Assembly (NCBI RefSeq): GCF_020386975.1
Contig: NZ_JABFNK010000003.1
Span: 248,001-312,000, forward strand
Length of the DNA stretch: 64,000 nt
Source: Thermococcus bergensis
Lineage (GTDB): Archaea > Methanobacteriota_B > Thermococci > Thermococcales > Thermococcaceae
Reading direction: 5' to 3'
The position numbers were made by a program, and so were the translations under genes. Position 1 is the first letter of the stretch. Each line of letters starts with the position of its first letter. Of the stretch, positions 1-12,392 are shown one piece after another. The notes below the pieces were generated by a model. It saw only the letters and a program-made list of their open reading frames with translations, had not been told where the DNA came from and ran no database searches.

Positions 1-76
1 TTTCTACCACATACTCCTCTTTGTCTCCTCTCTCTTTGATGATCTTTTCAGCCATATAGTCTGCCCAATGCACCAT
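1..76 (-). CDS. lysS: Lysyl-tRNA synthetase, class I, N-terminal 25 residues (runs off window)
   Basis: The translation from the ATG at 76 begins [20 protein letters not shown], the start of archaeal class I lysyl-tRNA synthetases, which charge tRNA-Lys with a Rossmann-type catalytic core. A strong ribosome site (AGGTGAGGAG) lies just before the ATG. The rest of the gene is outside the window, so no catalytic motif can be checked. It is divergent from the membrane-protein gene at 206. Confidence 0.8.
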   Translation of the reverse strand, partial: MVHWADYMAEKIIKERGDKEEYVVE

Positions 77-511
77 TCTCCTCACCTGCGGGTAAGTATG
101 AGAGACACTTTTTAAGCTTTGGCCAGTGGAATTCAAAAATTACAAAAGAAATTTGGCAAAAAGTATATTAGTTTCCTCACCATTTAATTTTCTTTGGTGA
201 AATCAATGTTTCCTGAATGGTTGCTCTATGCAGGCATTGCAGCAAGCATTATTATCCTCGCGATAAGACTCACAAAAAAGCTTGGAGGGGAATATGCTTG
301 GATCAATAGAAAGATAATCCACTTCAGCATTACGCCTGCGGCAGTACTCTACTATTTTGAAAAAATTCCAAAAGAGGTCTTTGCCCCTGCAGCTTTTGCC
401 TTTGCAGTGGTTCAGTTAATATTTCATCTAAAGAAGGAAAAGCTTTCTTGGTATCAGCTGGATAAGAACTACGGAGAGGTGTTCTTTGCCTTGTCCGCTT
501 CTTTTGTGGTT

Positions 512-520
512 GCTTTTCTT
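512..520. repeat. Target-site duplication of the IS6-type element, left copy
   Basis: GCTTTTCTT occurs at 512-520 directly before the left terminal repeat and again at 1300-1308 directly after the right one. IS6-family elements usually duplicate 8 bp, so the ninth matching base may be chance. Confidence 0.85.
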
Positions 521-1299
521 GACACTGTCAGGATAAGCAGTGGGACGTTAGGTTTAAGTTTCTGATACCTCTTCAGAAAAGGGGAGAGAAATGAGGACTG
601 AAACCATTATTTACTTACTGGTTTCAGTCTTAAAAACCTTTCGCCGGAACAAAATCCCAGCAAAAAAGAAAACCAGGGCAATAAACCTGTACCTGCACGG
701 ACTAAGTTACAGACAGGTAGGAACAATCCTCGAAATCAGCCACACAACAGTCTGGGAAACAGTCCAAAAATTCGCGAAAGCAGTTTACCAGCCGAAAATC
801 CTCGCAGTCAAAAAACAGAGAAACTTCATCGCAATTGACGAGACAGTGATAAAGATCAACGGCCAGAAGAGATTTCTCTGGGCTGCAATCGACGTTGAGA
901 GCAAAGAAATCCTAGCAGTATGGATTACAAGCGTTAGGAACTGGTGGATTGCCAGGGACTTCATTCTAGTTGTTTTGAAATCCTGCGAGGGACAGCCAAT
1001 TTTCCTGGTTGACAAAGGGCCGTGGTATAAATCAGCGTTTAAATCTCTCGGGCTGGATTATCTGCATGTGACTTTCGGGCCGAGGAACTGTGTTGAGCGC
1101 TGGTTTAGGACTGTTAAAGAGAGAACAAAGCGTTTCTGGAATAACTTCAGGGCTAGAGACTGGAGGAGGGTTCACAGGTTTGTTTTTCTGTTTTCATTCT
1201 GGTATAATTTTGTTAGAATTCATTCTCGGTTTGGTGGACCGCCTGGTGATGTGACTGAATGGCTTCAGGAGGTGATACCCCAGTTATCCTGACAGTATC
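521..1299 (+). mobile_element. IS6/IS240-type insertion sequence (779 bp)
   Basis: The element has 16-bp terminal inverted repeats with one mismatch: GACACTGTCAGGATAA on the left, and on the right the complement of GATACTGTCAGGATAA. It is flanked by a direct repeat and holds one transposase gene. Size and layout match the IS6-family elements known from Pyrococcus. Intact ends, an intact transposase and a perfect target duplication mean it may still be active. Confidence 0.9.
591..1292 (+). CDS. IS6-family DDE transposase
   Basis: This is a 233-residue protein. An N-terminal helix-turn-helix (around residues 35-60, LSYRQVGTILEISHTTVWE) precedes a DDE catalytic core: the first Asp in FIAIDETVIK, the second in FLVDKGPWYK, and the Glu in NCVERWFRTVKERTKRFW. 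The length is normal for the family. The ATG at 591 has a purine-rich GGGGAGAGAA site upstream. The enzyme would cut and join the element's own ends. The reading frame is complete. Confidence 0.92.
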   Translation: MRTETIIYLLVSVLKTFRRNKIPAKKKTRAINLYLHGLSYRQVGTILEISHTTVWETVQKFAKAVYQPKILAVKKQRNFIAIDETVIKINGQKRFLWAAIDVESKEILAVWITSVRNWWIARDFILVVLKSCEGQPIFLVDKGPWYKSAFKSLGLDYLHVTFGPRNCVERWFRTVKERTKRFWNNFRARDWRRVHRFVFLFSFWYNFVRIHSRFGGPPGDVTEWLQEVIPQLS

Positions 1300-1608
1300 G
1301 CTTTTCTTCCAAGAGAGTACGCAACAGCGGTGTTGCTTGTTATGGCTATAAGTGATGGTATTACCGGTATTCTGAGATTTTATTATTTCAAAAGAAACGG
1401 GCACAATGTGAAACTCAAAAAACACTGGAGCGGCAGCTTGGGATACTTCATAACAGCTCTTTTAATAGCGTTTGCAGTTCTCCCGGAAAGCTCATACGCA
1501 ATAAAAATAGTATGGAGCGGAATACTAACACTGGCAGAGTATCAAAGGTTTCTAGACGATAACCTAGCCGTCCCCCTCGTGGCCACTTTTCTCTATCCGC
1601 TAGTTTAA

Positions 1609-2175
1609 CTATTCGGCCCATCTTACTTTGAGGCTGTCTTTTTTCACTTTAACGAACTCTTCAACCAGGGCCTTTCCGCTCTTTTCCATAAACTCCTGAA
1701 TATCAAGAATTCCAAGCTCTTCAAGCCCGATTGCATTAACGCCCTCTGGAATTCCCTTTGCCTCAACGTTTATCCCGATGTGTATCTTTATGCTAACCGG
1801 TGAAACAGTAGCTATTGAAATGCTAAGCTTCCTGCCATCAACGTAGATGTCATCCCCTTTCCGGGAGGTTTTTATGCCATATTCCCCCAGCAGCTCGCAA
1901 AGCTTTGCTATGAAGAGCTTTTGAAGAGCAGAAGCCAGGAGGACATTGGGAAAATCAAAGATTTCTATTATATAGTGAACCATGTCATCGCTTTTAATTT
2001 CCTTCTTCTGCCTGAGATCTTCAATATCAATCATTTCCTCAACTTTTACATCACATTTTCCCCTAAAGACCACAAGAGAATTCCCCAAAATCCCAAAGTT
2101 TCTGTAAGCCCAGTGACTTCTTATTGCCGAACCATCATAGTCTATACGTCTGTCTTTAATCACGAGGAGTTCCAC
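1609..2175 (-). CDS. DUF366 family protein
   Basis: This 188-residue cytosolic protein, beginning at ELLVIKDRRIDYDGSAIRS, matches the DUF366 family of Thermococcales and methanogens, whose function I do not know. The GTG at 2175 is chosen over the TTG at 2193 because GAGGTGAT sits 4 nt upstream; the start then follows the stop of the upstream phosphatase gene by 1 bp, which suggests translational coupling. No membrane segment or metal-binding cluster is visible. It ends beside the stop of the interrupted membrane gene on the other strand. Confidence 0.75.
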   Translation of the reverse strand: MELLVIKDRRIDYDGSAIRSHWAYRNFGILGNSLVVFRGKCDVKVEEMIDIEDLRQKKEIKSDDMVHYIIEIFDFPNVLLASALQKLFIAKLCELLGEYGIKTSRKGDDIYVDGRKLSISIATVSPVSIKIHIGINVEAKGIPEGVNAIGLEELGILDIQEFMEKSGKALVEEFVKVKKDSLKVRWAE

Positions 2176-2176
2176 T

Positions 2177-2653
2177 TCAATCACCTCGCTCAAGAAGTTC
2201 TCTTAATTCTTCAAATGACTTTGCATCGACCCACATCTGGATGAACTTAATATCGGGAAAGATAGTCCTAATATCATCGATATGTATAGCTCTATCGTCC
2301 ACGTAGATTATTTCTTCAAGACTGTAACCTATTGAGGTTAGTTCTTCCACGGTTCGCTTTATCATATCAGCTTTGTTGGGATGCCCTTCAATTTTTGGAA
2401 ACATGAAGTAATCCCAGAGACCAAAGCCTTCAAGAATTGGTCTAACTCTCTCTTCCAAGTTCCAGCTGGCTATCGTAAGGATAAAGCGTTCGCTGGCCCA
2501 TTCAAGGAAATCCCTAACGCCTGGAAACAGATGGAGCTCCTTCTTATAGGCATCAATTAGCATATCCCCTTGGAACTTATAAGGTGGAACGAGCTGTGAA
2601 GCATCCTCATGATCCCATAGAGTACCATCTAAATCAAGCACTAACAATTTCAA
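2177..2653 (-). CDS. Magnesium-dependent phosphatase-1 type HAD hydrolase
   Basis: The protein has about 158 residues. The HAD nucleophile motif LVLDLDGTLWDHEDAS is at the N-terminus. A threonine-containing second motif (ILTIASWN) follows, and the YVDDRAIHIDDI motif carries the acidic pair. The WDHEDAS and ASWN segments are typical of the MDP-1/Acid_PPase branch, which dephosphorylates phosphotyrosine or small sugar or protein phosphates. A TTG at 2653 preceded by GGTGGT is the best start; a GTG at 2662 is also open. It is co-transcribed with the DUF366 gene. Confidence 0.8.
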   Translation of the reverse strand: MKLLVLDLDGTLWDHEDASQLVPPYKFQGDMLIDAYKKELHLFPGVRDFLEWASERFILTIASWNLEERVRPILEGFGLWDYFMFPKIEGHPNKADMIKRTVEELTSIGYSLEEIIYVDDRAIHIDDIRTIFPDIKFIQMWVDAKSFEELRELLERGD

Positions 2654-2729
2654 TTTTACCACCAGAAAGGACTCGAGAACACAGTTTTTGAATTTATCGA
2701 TATTTCAGAAAACAGAGAAGGATTATCTT

Positions 2730-2756
2730 GAGGACCGTGCATAGGTGGATTTGGCC
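2730..2756 (-). other. 23S rRNA processing stem, 3' arm
   Basis: These 27 bp are a perfect inverted repeat of 5836-5862. The two arms bring the ends of pre-23S rRNA together. Archaeal splicing endonuclease cuts bulge-helix-bulge motifs within such stems, and endA lies in this window. Confidence 0.85.
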
Positions 2757-5835
<3,079 letters not shown>

Positions 5836-5862
5836 GGCCAAATCCACCTATGCACGGTCCTC
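5836..5862 (-). other. 23S rRNA processing stem, 5' arm
   Basis: This is the perfect 27-bp complement of 2730-2756. Pairing continues inward after a short internal loop (the CCAGCCCCC region with GGGGGCTGG), giving the bulge-helix-bulge shape cut by EndA. Confidence 0.85.
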
Positions 5863-5930
5863 ATCGTGACCCCTGTTCGGGGCCTAGGACCCTTCCACCC
5901 CGAGCGTTGCTCGGGATGTGCACCTGTTCG

Positions 5931-6007
5931 TGGTGGACCGGCCGGGATTTGAACCCGGGGCCTCCGGCTTGCAAAGCCGGCGCTCTCCCAGGCTGAGCTA
6001 CCGGCCC
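5931..6007 (-). tRNA. tRNA-Ala (anticodon TGC), CCA encoded
   Basis: The tRNA lies in the 16S-23S spacer, as in most archaea. The acceptor stem GGGCCGG/CCGGTCC contains the G3:U70 pair that identifies alanine tRNA. The anticodon loop is CTTTGCAAG, giving TGC. The T arm is CCGGG-TTCAAAT-CCCGG, the discriminator is A, and CCA is encoded in the DNA. No intron is present. Confidence 0.96.
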
Positions 6008-6014
6008 ACGAAAT

Positions 6015-6052
6015 GGCAGGCCCAACACCCCTTAAGCCCCCCGGATGGGTTT
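6015..6052 (-). other. 16S rRNA processing stem, 3' arm
   Basis: Blocks 6015-6031 and 6039-6052 are perfect complements of 7617-7633 and 7596-7609. The 7-nt unpaired segments between the blocks form the bulges of a bulge-helix-bulge cleavage site for pre-16S rRNA. Confidence 0.85.
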
Positions 6053-6060
6053 CCGGCGAT

Positions 6061-7545
<1,485 letters not shown>

Positions 7546-7595
7546 TGCTATTAGGAGTACGGCCGGTGGGACTTCCCTCAAGGGGAAGTACCATA

Positions 7596-7633
7596 AAACC
7601 CATCCGGGGTTTGGTCGGGGTGTTGGGCCTGCC
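7596..7633 (-). other. 16S rRNA processing stem, 5' arm
   Basis: This leader sequence pairs with 6015-6052 in two perfect helical blocks (17 bp and 14 bp) separated by 7-nt bulges. Cleavage here releases pre-16S rRNA. Confidence 0.85.
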
Positions 7634-8050
7634 TTACCCCCGAGGGGTCCCCTTTCGGGTTTCCTCGGGAGCGCACCTTTTGTGACCCGGGCTGGAGGGC
7701 GGGGTTCATTGTGGGTGCTTTGCACCCTGTCCCCCCGACGCCGCCGTCTTGGCGCCCGGGTTTTGTCGCGCCCTGTTCGGGCGCTCCACCCTATAGGGCG
7801 AAACCCCCCCAATGAAAAATTTTTGCAAAGCCTTGAGAGCCCATATTTTTAGCAAAGAGGCTGTTAAAATCGAGTTTCATTATCACGGATTTTAAACATT
7901 TAAATGATAAAAAATAGACGATAAAAACAACAAACTATTTCTTAGTCGATTCTTAGTTGAAACCCATATCTGGACTTCACCAAAAACCAAGCATTATACC
8001 ATGACTCAAGAGAAACCCCCAACCGAAATAAAAAGAAGGCATTAAAAACA
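7634..8050. promoter_or_regulatory. rRNA leader and promoter region, and prs downstream region
   Basis: This stretch holds no gene. From 7634 to about 7812 it is a GC-rich transcribed leader of the rRNA operon; the apparent ORFs there are not credible. A candidate BRE/TATA on the minus strand is GCAAAAATTTTTCA, about 7814-7828. The match to the TATA consensus is weak, and AT-rich alternatives lie up to about 7910. From 7830 to 8050 the DNA is AT-rich and I see nothing else. Near 8031-8036 the minus strand carries a T5 run that probably ends the prs transcript. Confidence 0.4.
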
Positions 8051-8905
8051 TTAAAGCCTCAAAATATCTTCCACAAGGCTTATTTTTGAAACTGGAGTAG
8101 GAATAGTATTTGTAACGGCAAGTTCATCAACTGCTTTGCTAACTCTCTCGATAGCTCCTTCAGCGAAGACCCCATGGGTTGCAACAACAAATATTTTTCC
8201 AGCGCCCATCTCCCGTAGTATGTTAGCGGCCTTTACCATAGTGCCTCCAGTACTTATGATGTCATCCACTATGAGCACGTTTTTCCCACTCACATCAACT
8301 TCCACCGGGGTCATCTGAACTTCAGTTGGAGAGATGCGCTTCTTCTCGAAGTAGCTGAACTCTAAATTGAGAAGCTCCGCAACAGCTTTTGCCCTCGCTA
8401 ATGCACCTTTATCGGGAGCTAAAACTAACCCTTCACCAAGCTTTTCCCTGAAGTACTCGGCTATGGCTCTGGCAGGGCTTAAGTTAACTGCCCTTCCCGG
8501 GAAGTATTCCAGAGTTTTTGGATTGTGAAGGTCAAAGACGTAAAGCTCATCGTAATAGAGACCCAGAGCCTTCATAACTGCTCTAACGCTTATCGGTTCT
8601 CCTTCTTTGGTAACTCTGTCCTGCCTTGAATAAGCCAGATATGGTACCACTGCCTTAAGATGCTCAAACCCCCTCTCTCTAAGCGCATCCCCTAGGAGGA
8701 GAAGCTCAATAAGGTGCTCATCCTGAGGATTAAAAGTAGACTGAACAACAACAGCTTCTTTTCCATCTCCAAGGACTCTGACGTACTTTTCTCCGTCGGG
8801 GAACTTCTTTATCTCAACGTCTAAAACTTCCTTGTTGTATTCGCCTGCCTTCATCTTAACTTCTTCAGCCATGTGATAAGCTCCACTTCCCAGCACTATT
8901 TTCAT
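8051..8905 (-). CDS. prs: Ribose-phosphate pyrophosphokinase
   Basis: This 284-residue enzyme makes PRPP from ribose 5-phosphate and ATP for purine, pyrimidine, histidine and tryptophan synthesis. The [16 protein letters not shown] segment and [10 protein letters not shown] (ATP and metal-binding region) are in the N-terminal half. The PRPP-binding loop [14 protein letters not shown] is near residue 205. The ATG at 8905 ([12 protein letters not shown]) is preceded by GGTGAT; in-frame codons upstream lack a site. The product feeds the purine genes at 57-64 kb. Length is normal for the short archaeal form. Confidence 0.95.
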   Translation of the reverse strand: MKIVLGSGAYHMAEEVKMKAGEYNKEVLDVEIKKFPDGEKYVRVLGDGKEAVVVQSTFNPQDEHLIELLLLGDALRERGFEHLKAVVPYLAYSRQDRVTKEGEPISVRAVMKALGLYYDELYVFDLHNPKTLEYFPGRAVNLSPARAIAEYFREKLGEGLVLAPDKGALARAKAVAELLNLEFSYFEKKRISPTEVQMTPVEVDVSGKNVLIVDDIISTGGTMVKAANILREMGAGKIFVVATHGVFAEGAIERVSKAVDELAVTNTIPTPVSKISLVEDILRL

Positions 8906-8949
8906 CACAATCACCCCAGAGAAAATAGGTTTAGCGTTTAATACCTTTT

Positions 8950-9648
8950 TCATACCAGCAAAACTGCAATAACTCCGGCAAGAAAAATGCCATCGAAGGT
9001 GCCAGCACCGCCTATGCTGACCATTGGAGCTCCAAGATCTTTAAACTTGTCCCAATTTAACAGATCGGCCCCTATTAAAACGCCAAGTGTGCCGCTGGTA
9101 TATGCTACCAAAGGCCTGTTCGGGGCACCTATGGTAATTGCAAGGAGGGCAGCAACCAATGGAGGAACAAAAGTTGGGATTGCTATCCCCAGCCCTTTCA
9201 CAGGTCTTGAAAAGGCTTTGCTAATTATCGCTGAGATAAGAACAGCAACTACCACCCTAATCAAAAGGTCACTTTGTCCGAGAATTATGAGCCTCAATAC
9301 CTCATAGAGAACCACACTTAGGGGAACAAGAGCACCCCCAACATTAACACTGACTACTGTTTTTTGCTCACCCCAGTCAATGTAAGGAACGGGGTACGTG
9401 ATGCCAAAAAACGACACTTTGGCAACCCTTACAATCGGTCCGTAACTTCTGATCTCCTTAACCGGAATGTTGATGAAGCTTCCTATTAATGACGCCCAAA
9501 ACAGAGTAAAAGCAACTGGAAGAGGAAGCCCCAGCTTCTGAAATGCCAGCGTTATGGTACTCGCAAAGAGTATGAAAATGATTGGCAACAAGAGAATCAG
9601 AAGAATCAAGAAAGGCAAAGTCAAAGGTAGAAAAAAGTATTTCCTCAC
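8950..9648 (-). CDS. DUF1614 family membrane protein
   Basis: This 232-residue protein has about six hydrophobic segments and the conserved C-terminal [20 protein letters not shown] of DUF1614. The function is unknown; glycine-rich helical segments and charged loops are compatible with a transporter-like fold. The GTG start at 9648 overlaps the TGA stop of the ASCH gene (GTGA), so the two genes are translationally coupled. prs follows downstream on the same strand. Confidence 0.8.
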   Translation of the reverse strand: MRKYFFLPLTLPFLILLILLLPIIFILFASTITLAFQKLGLPLPVAFTLFWASLIGSFINIPVKEIRSYGPIVRVAKVSFFGITYPVPYIDWGEQKTVVSVNVGGALVPLSVVLYEVLRLIILGQSDLLIRVVVAVLISAIISKAFSRPVKGLGIAIPTFVPPLVAALLAITIGAPNRPLVAYTSGTLGVLIGADLLNWDKFKDLGAPMVSIGGAGTFDGIFLAGVIAVLLV

Positions 9649-9998
9649 TCCCTGAACCCCCTGATATTAACCCATATTTGAGCACCTTTCGGCATTATAA
9701 CCTCCAAAGGCTTGTCAAATTTTACTGGGTTTTTGAAAACCCACGCATAGAGCTTCTTGCCATTTGAGTATTCCTTCAAGAACTCATATTCTGCTAAATG
9801 CTTTTCTTTATGCGCTTTTAGTTCCTCGGGTGTGAAAGGTCCCAGAACATCCACAAGTTCAGCTTTTCCTATTGCAAAGCCCTTGTTTATAATGTAAACT
9901 TCTCCCCTAATCTTGGTAGAGCTCTTCCTAATTTCCCATATTTTCTTTCCTTCTACAATCCAAGAAGCAAATGGTTCTTTGACTATTAATCCCCTCAT
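9645..9998 (-). CDS. ASCH domain protein (PUA-like RNA-binding fold)
   Basis: This 117-residue protein has the ASCH signature: an N-terminal VKEPFASWIVEGKKIWEIRK, in which W and the E-x-R-K segment form the presumed RNA or nucleotide pocket, followed by GEVYII and a GKAELVDVLGP strand. ASCH proteins are PUA-like and may bind RNA or modified nucleosides; some are amidohydrolases. It is the first gene of the short operon with DUF1614. The start is the ATG at 9998. Confidence 0.8.
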   Translation of the reverse strand: MRGLIVKEPFASWIVEGKKIWEIRKSSTKIRGEVYIINKGFAIGKAELVDVLGPFTPEELKAHKEKHLAEYEFLKEYSNGKKLYAWVFKNPVKFDKPLEVIMPKGAQIWVNIRGFRE

Positions 9999-10050
9999 AT
10001 GCCTTCAAATCGAAATAATGATAATTCCTTTATAAAACCAACGTTCGATG

Positions 10051-10063
10051 GGAAAGATTTAAG
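10051..10063 (+). promoter_or_regulatory. BRE/TATA box separated from its gene by the IS982-type insertion
   Basis: GGAAAGATTTAAG fits a Thermococcus BRE/TATA. With the IS and one target copy removed, it would lie about 52 bp upstream of the ATG at 11041, leaving room for a start site and the GGAGG ribosome site. With the IS present it is about 980 bp away. Confidence 0.55.
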
Positions 10064-10077
10064 TGTAGTTTCAATCT

Positions 10078-11011
10078 AACCCTAGTTCCCATTAGATCGT
10101 TAGAGTTATAAGCACTTAAGTCTTTTGGTTGATTGGTGGTTGTTATGAACTTTCAGCAGGAAATCCTGATCATAAAATCCGAAATCTATCCGATAATCAG
10201 CAAACACTACCCGAAAAACACTCACAGGGAAATAATCAGCCTCTACGACCTAATAACCTTCGCAATACTAGCACACTTGCACTTTAACGGAGTTTACAAG
10301 CACGCTTACAGAGTCCTAATCGAAGAAATGAAGCTGTTCCCCAAAATCAGGTACAACAAACTAACAGAACGCTTGAACAGGCACGAAAAACTCCTGCTCC
10401 TAGCGCAGGAAGAATTATTCAAAAAACACGCCAGAGAATACGTTAGAATACTGGACTCAAAGCCCATTCAGACCAAGGAGTTGGCCAGAAAAAACAGGAA
10501 GGATAAGGAGGGTTCTTCAGAAGTCATCTCTGAAAAGCCCGCAGTTGGGTTTGTTCCCTCTAAAAAAAGTTTTACTATGGGTACAAGCTGACCTGTTACT
10601 CTGATGGAAATTTGCTGGCTTTGCTGTCCGTTGATCCGGCGAATAAGCATGATGTGAGTGTTGTCAGGGAAAAGTTCTGGGTGATTGTTGAGGAGTTTTC
10701 TGGCTGTTTTCTGTTTTTGGATAAGGGTTACGTTAGTAGAGAACTTCAGGAGGAATTCCTGAAGTTTGGCGTTGTTTACACGCCGGTGAAGCGGGAGAAT
10801 CAGGTTAGTAATCTGGAGGAGAAGAAGTTTTACAAGTACTTGTCTGACTTTCGCAGGAGGATTGAGACTTTGTTTTCGAAGTTTTCTGAGTTTCTTCTGA
10901 GGCCGAGCAGGAGTGTTAGTTTGAGGGGGTTAGCTGTCAGGATTTTAGGGGCGATTCTGGCCGTGAATCTGGACAGATTATACAACTTCACAGGTGGTGG
11001 GAACTAGGGTT
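10078..11011 (+). mobile_element. IS982-type insertion sequence (about 934 bp)
   Basis: The terminal inverted repeats are AACCCTAGTTCCCA (10078-10091) and its perfect complement (10998-11011). The flanking direct repeat is TCAATCT (10071-10077 and 11012-11018), possibly 8 bp with the next A. The element carries one transposase whose frame shifts at an A7 run. The ends look intact, so insertion is recent. Confidence 0.88.
10145..11007 (+). pseudogene. IS982-family transposase, two ORFs joined by a -1 frame change at A7
   Basis: ORF 1 (10145-10591) holds the N-terminal domain and the first catalytic Asp (RILDSKPIQ). ORF 2 continues as YYGYKLTCYSDGN, then LSVDPANKHD and LDKGYVSRELQEEF and the C-terminal FYKYLSDFRRRIETLFSKF. 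The two frames join if the ribosome or RNA polymerase slips by -1 on AAAAAAA at 10562-10568, giving SKKKFYYGYK. Either it is a one-base deletion, or expression relies on slippage. The same arrangement occurs in the IS at 42.2 kb. The ATG at 10145 has GGTGGT upstream. Confidence 0.75.
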
Positions 11012-11040
11012 TCAATCTATTATTTTCGGAGGCTACGCCT

Positions 11041-11679
11041 ATGAAGATTATCTGGTATGGTCATGCGTGTTTTTGGGTTGAACTAAATGGTGTGAAAATT
11101 CTGATAGACCCCTACGAAGACGTCAACGATGATGACATAGATGGCATTGATTACATACTGGTTACTCATGAACACACAGACCACTATGGCAAAACACCCT
11201 TACTGGCAAGACTTAGAGATGCAACCGTCATAGGGCCAAAACCCGTGTACCTAATGGCAATAAGTGATGGGATAACCAAAGTAATGGAGATCGAAGGGGG
11301 ACAGGAAATAGAGCTCAAGAACGGGGTTAAAGTAAAGGCAGTATTTGTGGAGCACCCTTCAAGCCAGTACCCAGTGGGATACATCATATCCAACGGGCAA
11401 AAGACACTCTTCCATCCCGGGGATACATACTACAGTCCAGTCTTCAAGAACTTCAGGGGAGCAATAGACATCCTTTTCGTGCCAATAAGCGGAAGGTCAA
11501 CTGCGAACCCGAGGGAAGCAGCAAACATAATTGAAGTGATCCGGCCAAAAATAGTAGTACCAATGCACTACGGCGTTTACAGTGAGGGAGATGTCGAAGA
11601 GTTCATTAAAGAGCTTAGAGAGAGAAGAATATGGGTTCTGATAAAAGTCCCGGAAGTTGGAAAGCCTCTTGAGGTATAG
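11041..11679 (+). CDS. Metal-dependent hydrolase, beta-lactamase fold (UPF0173 type)
   Basis: This 212-residue protein belongs to the metallo-beta-lactamase superfamily. It has the motif THEHTDHYG (the HxHxDH metal site, near residue 43), HPGDTYYSP with the bridging Asp, and a late His in PMHYGVYS. It starts [14 protein letters not shown], typical of the UPF0173/YtkL branch. The substrate is unknown. GGAGG lies upstream of the ATG. The IS982-type element now separates it from the likely original promoter. radB follows 11 bp downstream. Confidence 0.85.
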   Translation: MKIIWYGHACFWVELNGVKILIDPYEDVNDDDIDGIDYILVTHEHTDHYGKTPLLARLRDATVIGPKPVYLMAISDGITKVMEIEGGQEIELKNGVKVKAVFVEHPSSQYPVGYIISNGQKTLFHPGDTYYSPVFKNFRGAIDILFVPISGRSTANPREAANIIEVIRPKIVVPMHYGVYSEGDVEEFIKELRERRIWVLIKVPEVGKPLEV

Positions 11680-11690
11680 CGGTGTGTCTA

Positions 11691-12392
11691 ATGCTAACCA
11701 CCGGCAGTAAAAGCTTAGACGAGCTCTTGGGCGGCGGAATAGGCAGGGGGACATTAACCCAGATATACGGCGCTTTTGCTACTGGAAAGACCACCCTAGC
11801 AATGCAGGTGGGTATTTTAAATGAAGGAAAAGTGGGTTATATAGATACTGAGGGAGGATTTTCCCCCGAGAGATTAGCCGCAATGGCCAAGGCAAGGGGG
11901 CTGGATGAGGAGAGAGTGCTCCAGAAGTTTCTCGTGTTTGAGCCTTTTGACTTCAAAGAGCAAAAGAGAACTATTTCAGGTCTCAAAAAGATCGTAAATG
12001 AAAAATTTTCTCTGATTGTTGTTGATTCAATAACCAACCACTACAGGATAGAGGAAAACAAAAGTGCACTAACTACTGACTTAGGAAAGCAACTTCAGAT
12101 TCTGCTGTGGCTTGCAAGAAAATACAACCTGGGAGTTATTGTTGTAAATCAGGTTTACCTTGACTCAAAGCATAACACTCTAAAGCCGATAGCAGAGCAC
12201 ACCTTAGGATACAAGTGCAAGGACATCCTCCGATTGGAAAAGCTAAGGGACGGCTTCAGAATTGCAGTTTTAGAAAGACACAGGTTCAGGCCGGAAGGGG
12301 GCATCGTTTATTTCAAAATAACGGATAAAGGAATAGAAGATGTGGAAAAAACTAAATCTTTTCAAAGAGCTCCTGAGTCAGTCTTACTATAG
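11691..12392 (+). CDS. radB: DNA repair and recombination protein RadB
   Basis: This 233-residue RecA/RadA paralogue lacks the N-terminal domain of RadA. Walker A is [10 protein letters not shown], the acidic motif is [13 protein letters not shown], and Walker B is FSLIVVDSI; all are in the normal order. RadB is a recombination mediator that binds DNA and interacts with Hjc and RadA. The ATG at 11691 follows GGTGT; the upstream GTG at 11682 is less likely. The last 41 bp overlap the end of the FAU-1 gene on the opposite strand. Confidence 0.92.
   Translation: MLTTGSKSLDELLGGGIGRGTLTQIYGAFATGKTTLAMQVGILNEGKVGYIDTEGGFSPERLAAMAKARGLDEERVLQKFLVFEPFDFKEQKRTISGLKKIVNEKFSLIVVDSITNHYRIEENKSALTTDLGKQLQILLWLARKYNLGVIVVNQVYLDSKHNTLKPIAEHTLGYKCKDILRLEKLRDGFRIAVLERHRFRPEGGIVYFKITDKGIEDVEKTKSFQRAPESVLL

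Larger units (their letters stand above)
206..1608 (+). pseudogene. Dolichol kinase / CTP-transferase-like membrane protein, interrupted by an IS6-type element
   Basis: Two fragments (206-520 and 1309-1608) are separated by an insertion sequence. Removing the IS and one copy of the 9-bp duplication joins them in frame into a 204-residue multi-helix membrane protein. After the junction the product reads ISDGITGILRF, then a KHWSGSLGYF segment and DDNLAVPL, which resemble the nucleotide and substrate motifs of SEC59/phytol-kinase type CTP-dependent kinases. Such enzymes phosphorylate polyprenols in the membrane. The ATG at 206 is preferred to the TTG at 194 because GGTGA lies 5 nt upstream. The coding frame has not decayed, so the loss looks recent. 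Function is inferred from motifs only. Confidence 0.7.

Noticed and set aside
11009-11025. GTTTCAATCTATT near 11 kb as a CRISPR repeat
   Set aside because: It occurs as the IS target duplication only; there is no array and the sequence does not continue like Thermococcales CRISPR repeats.
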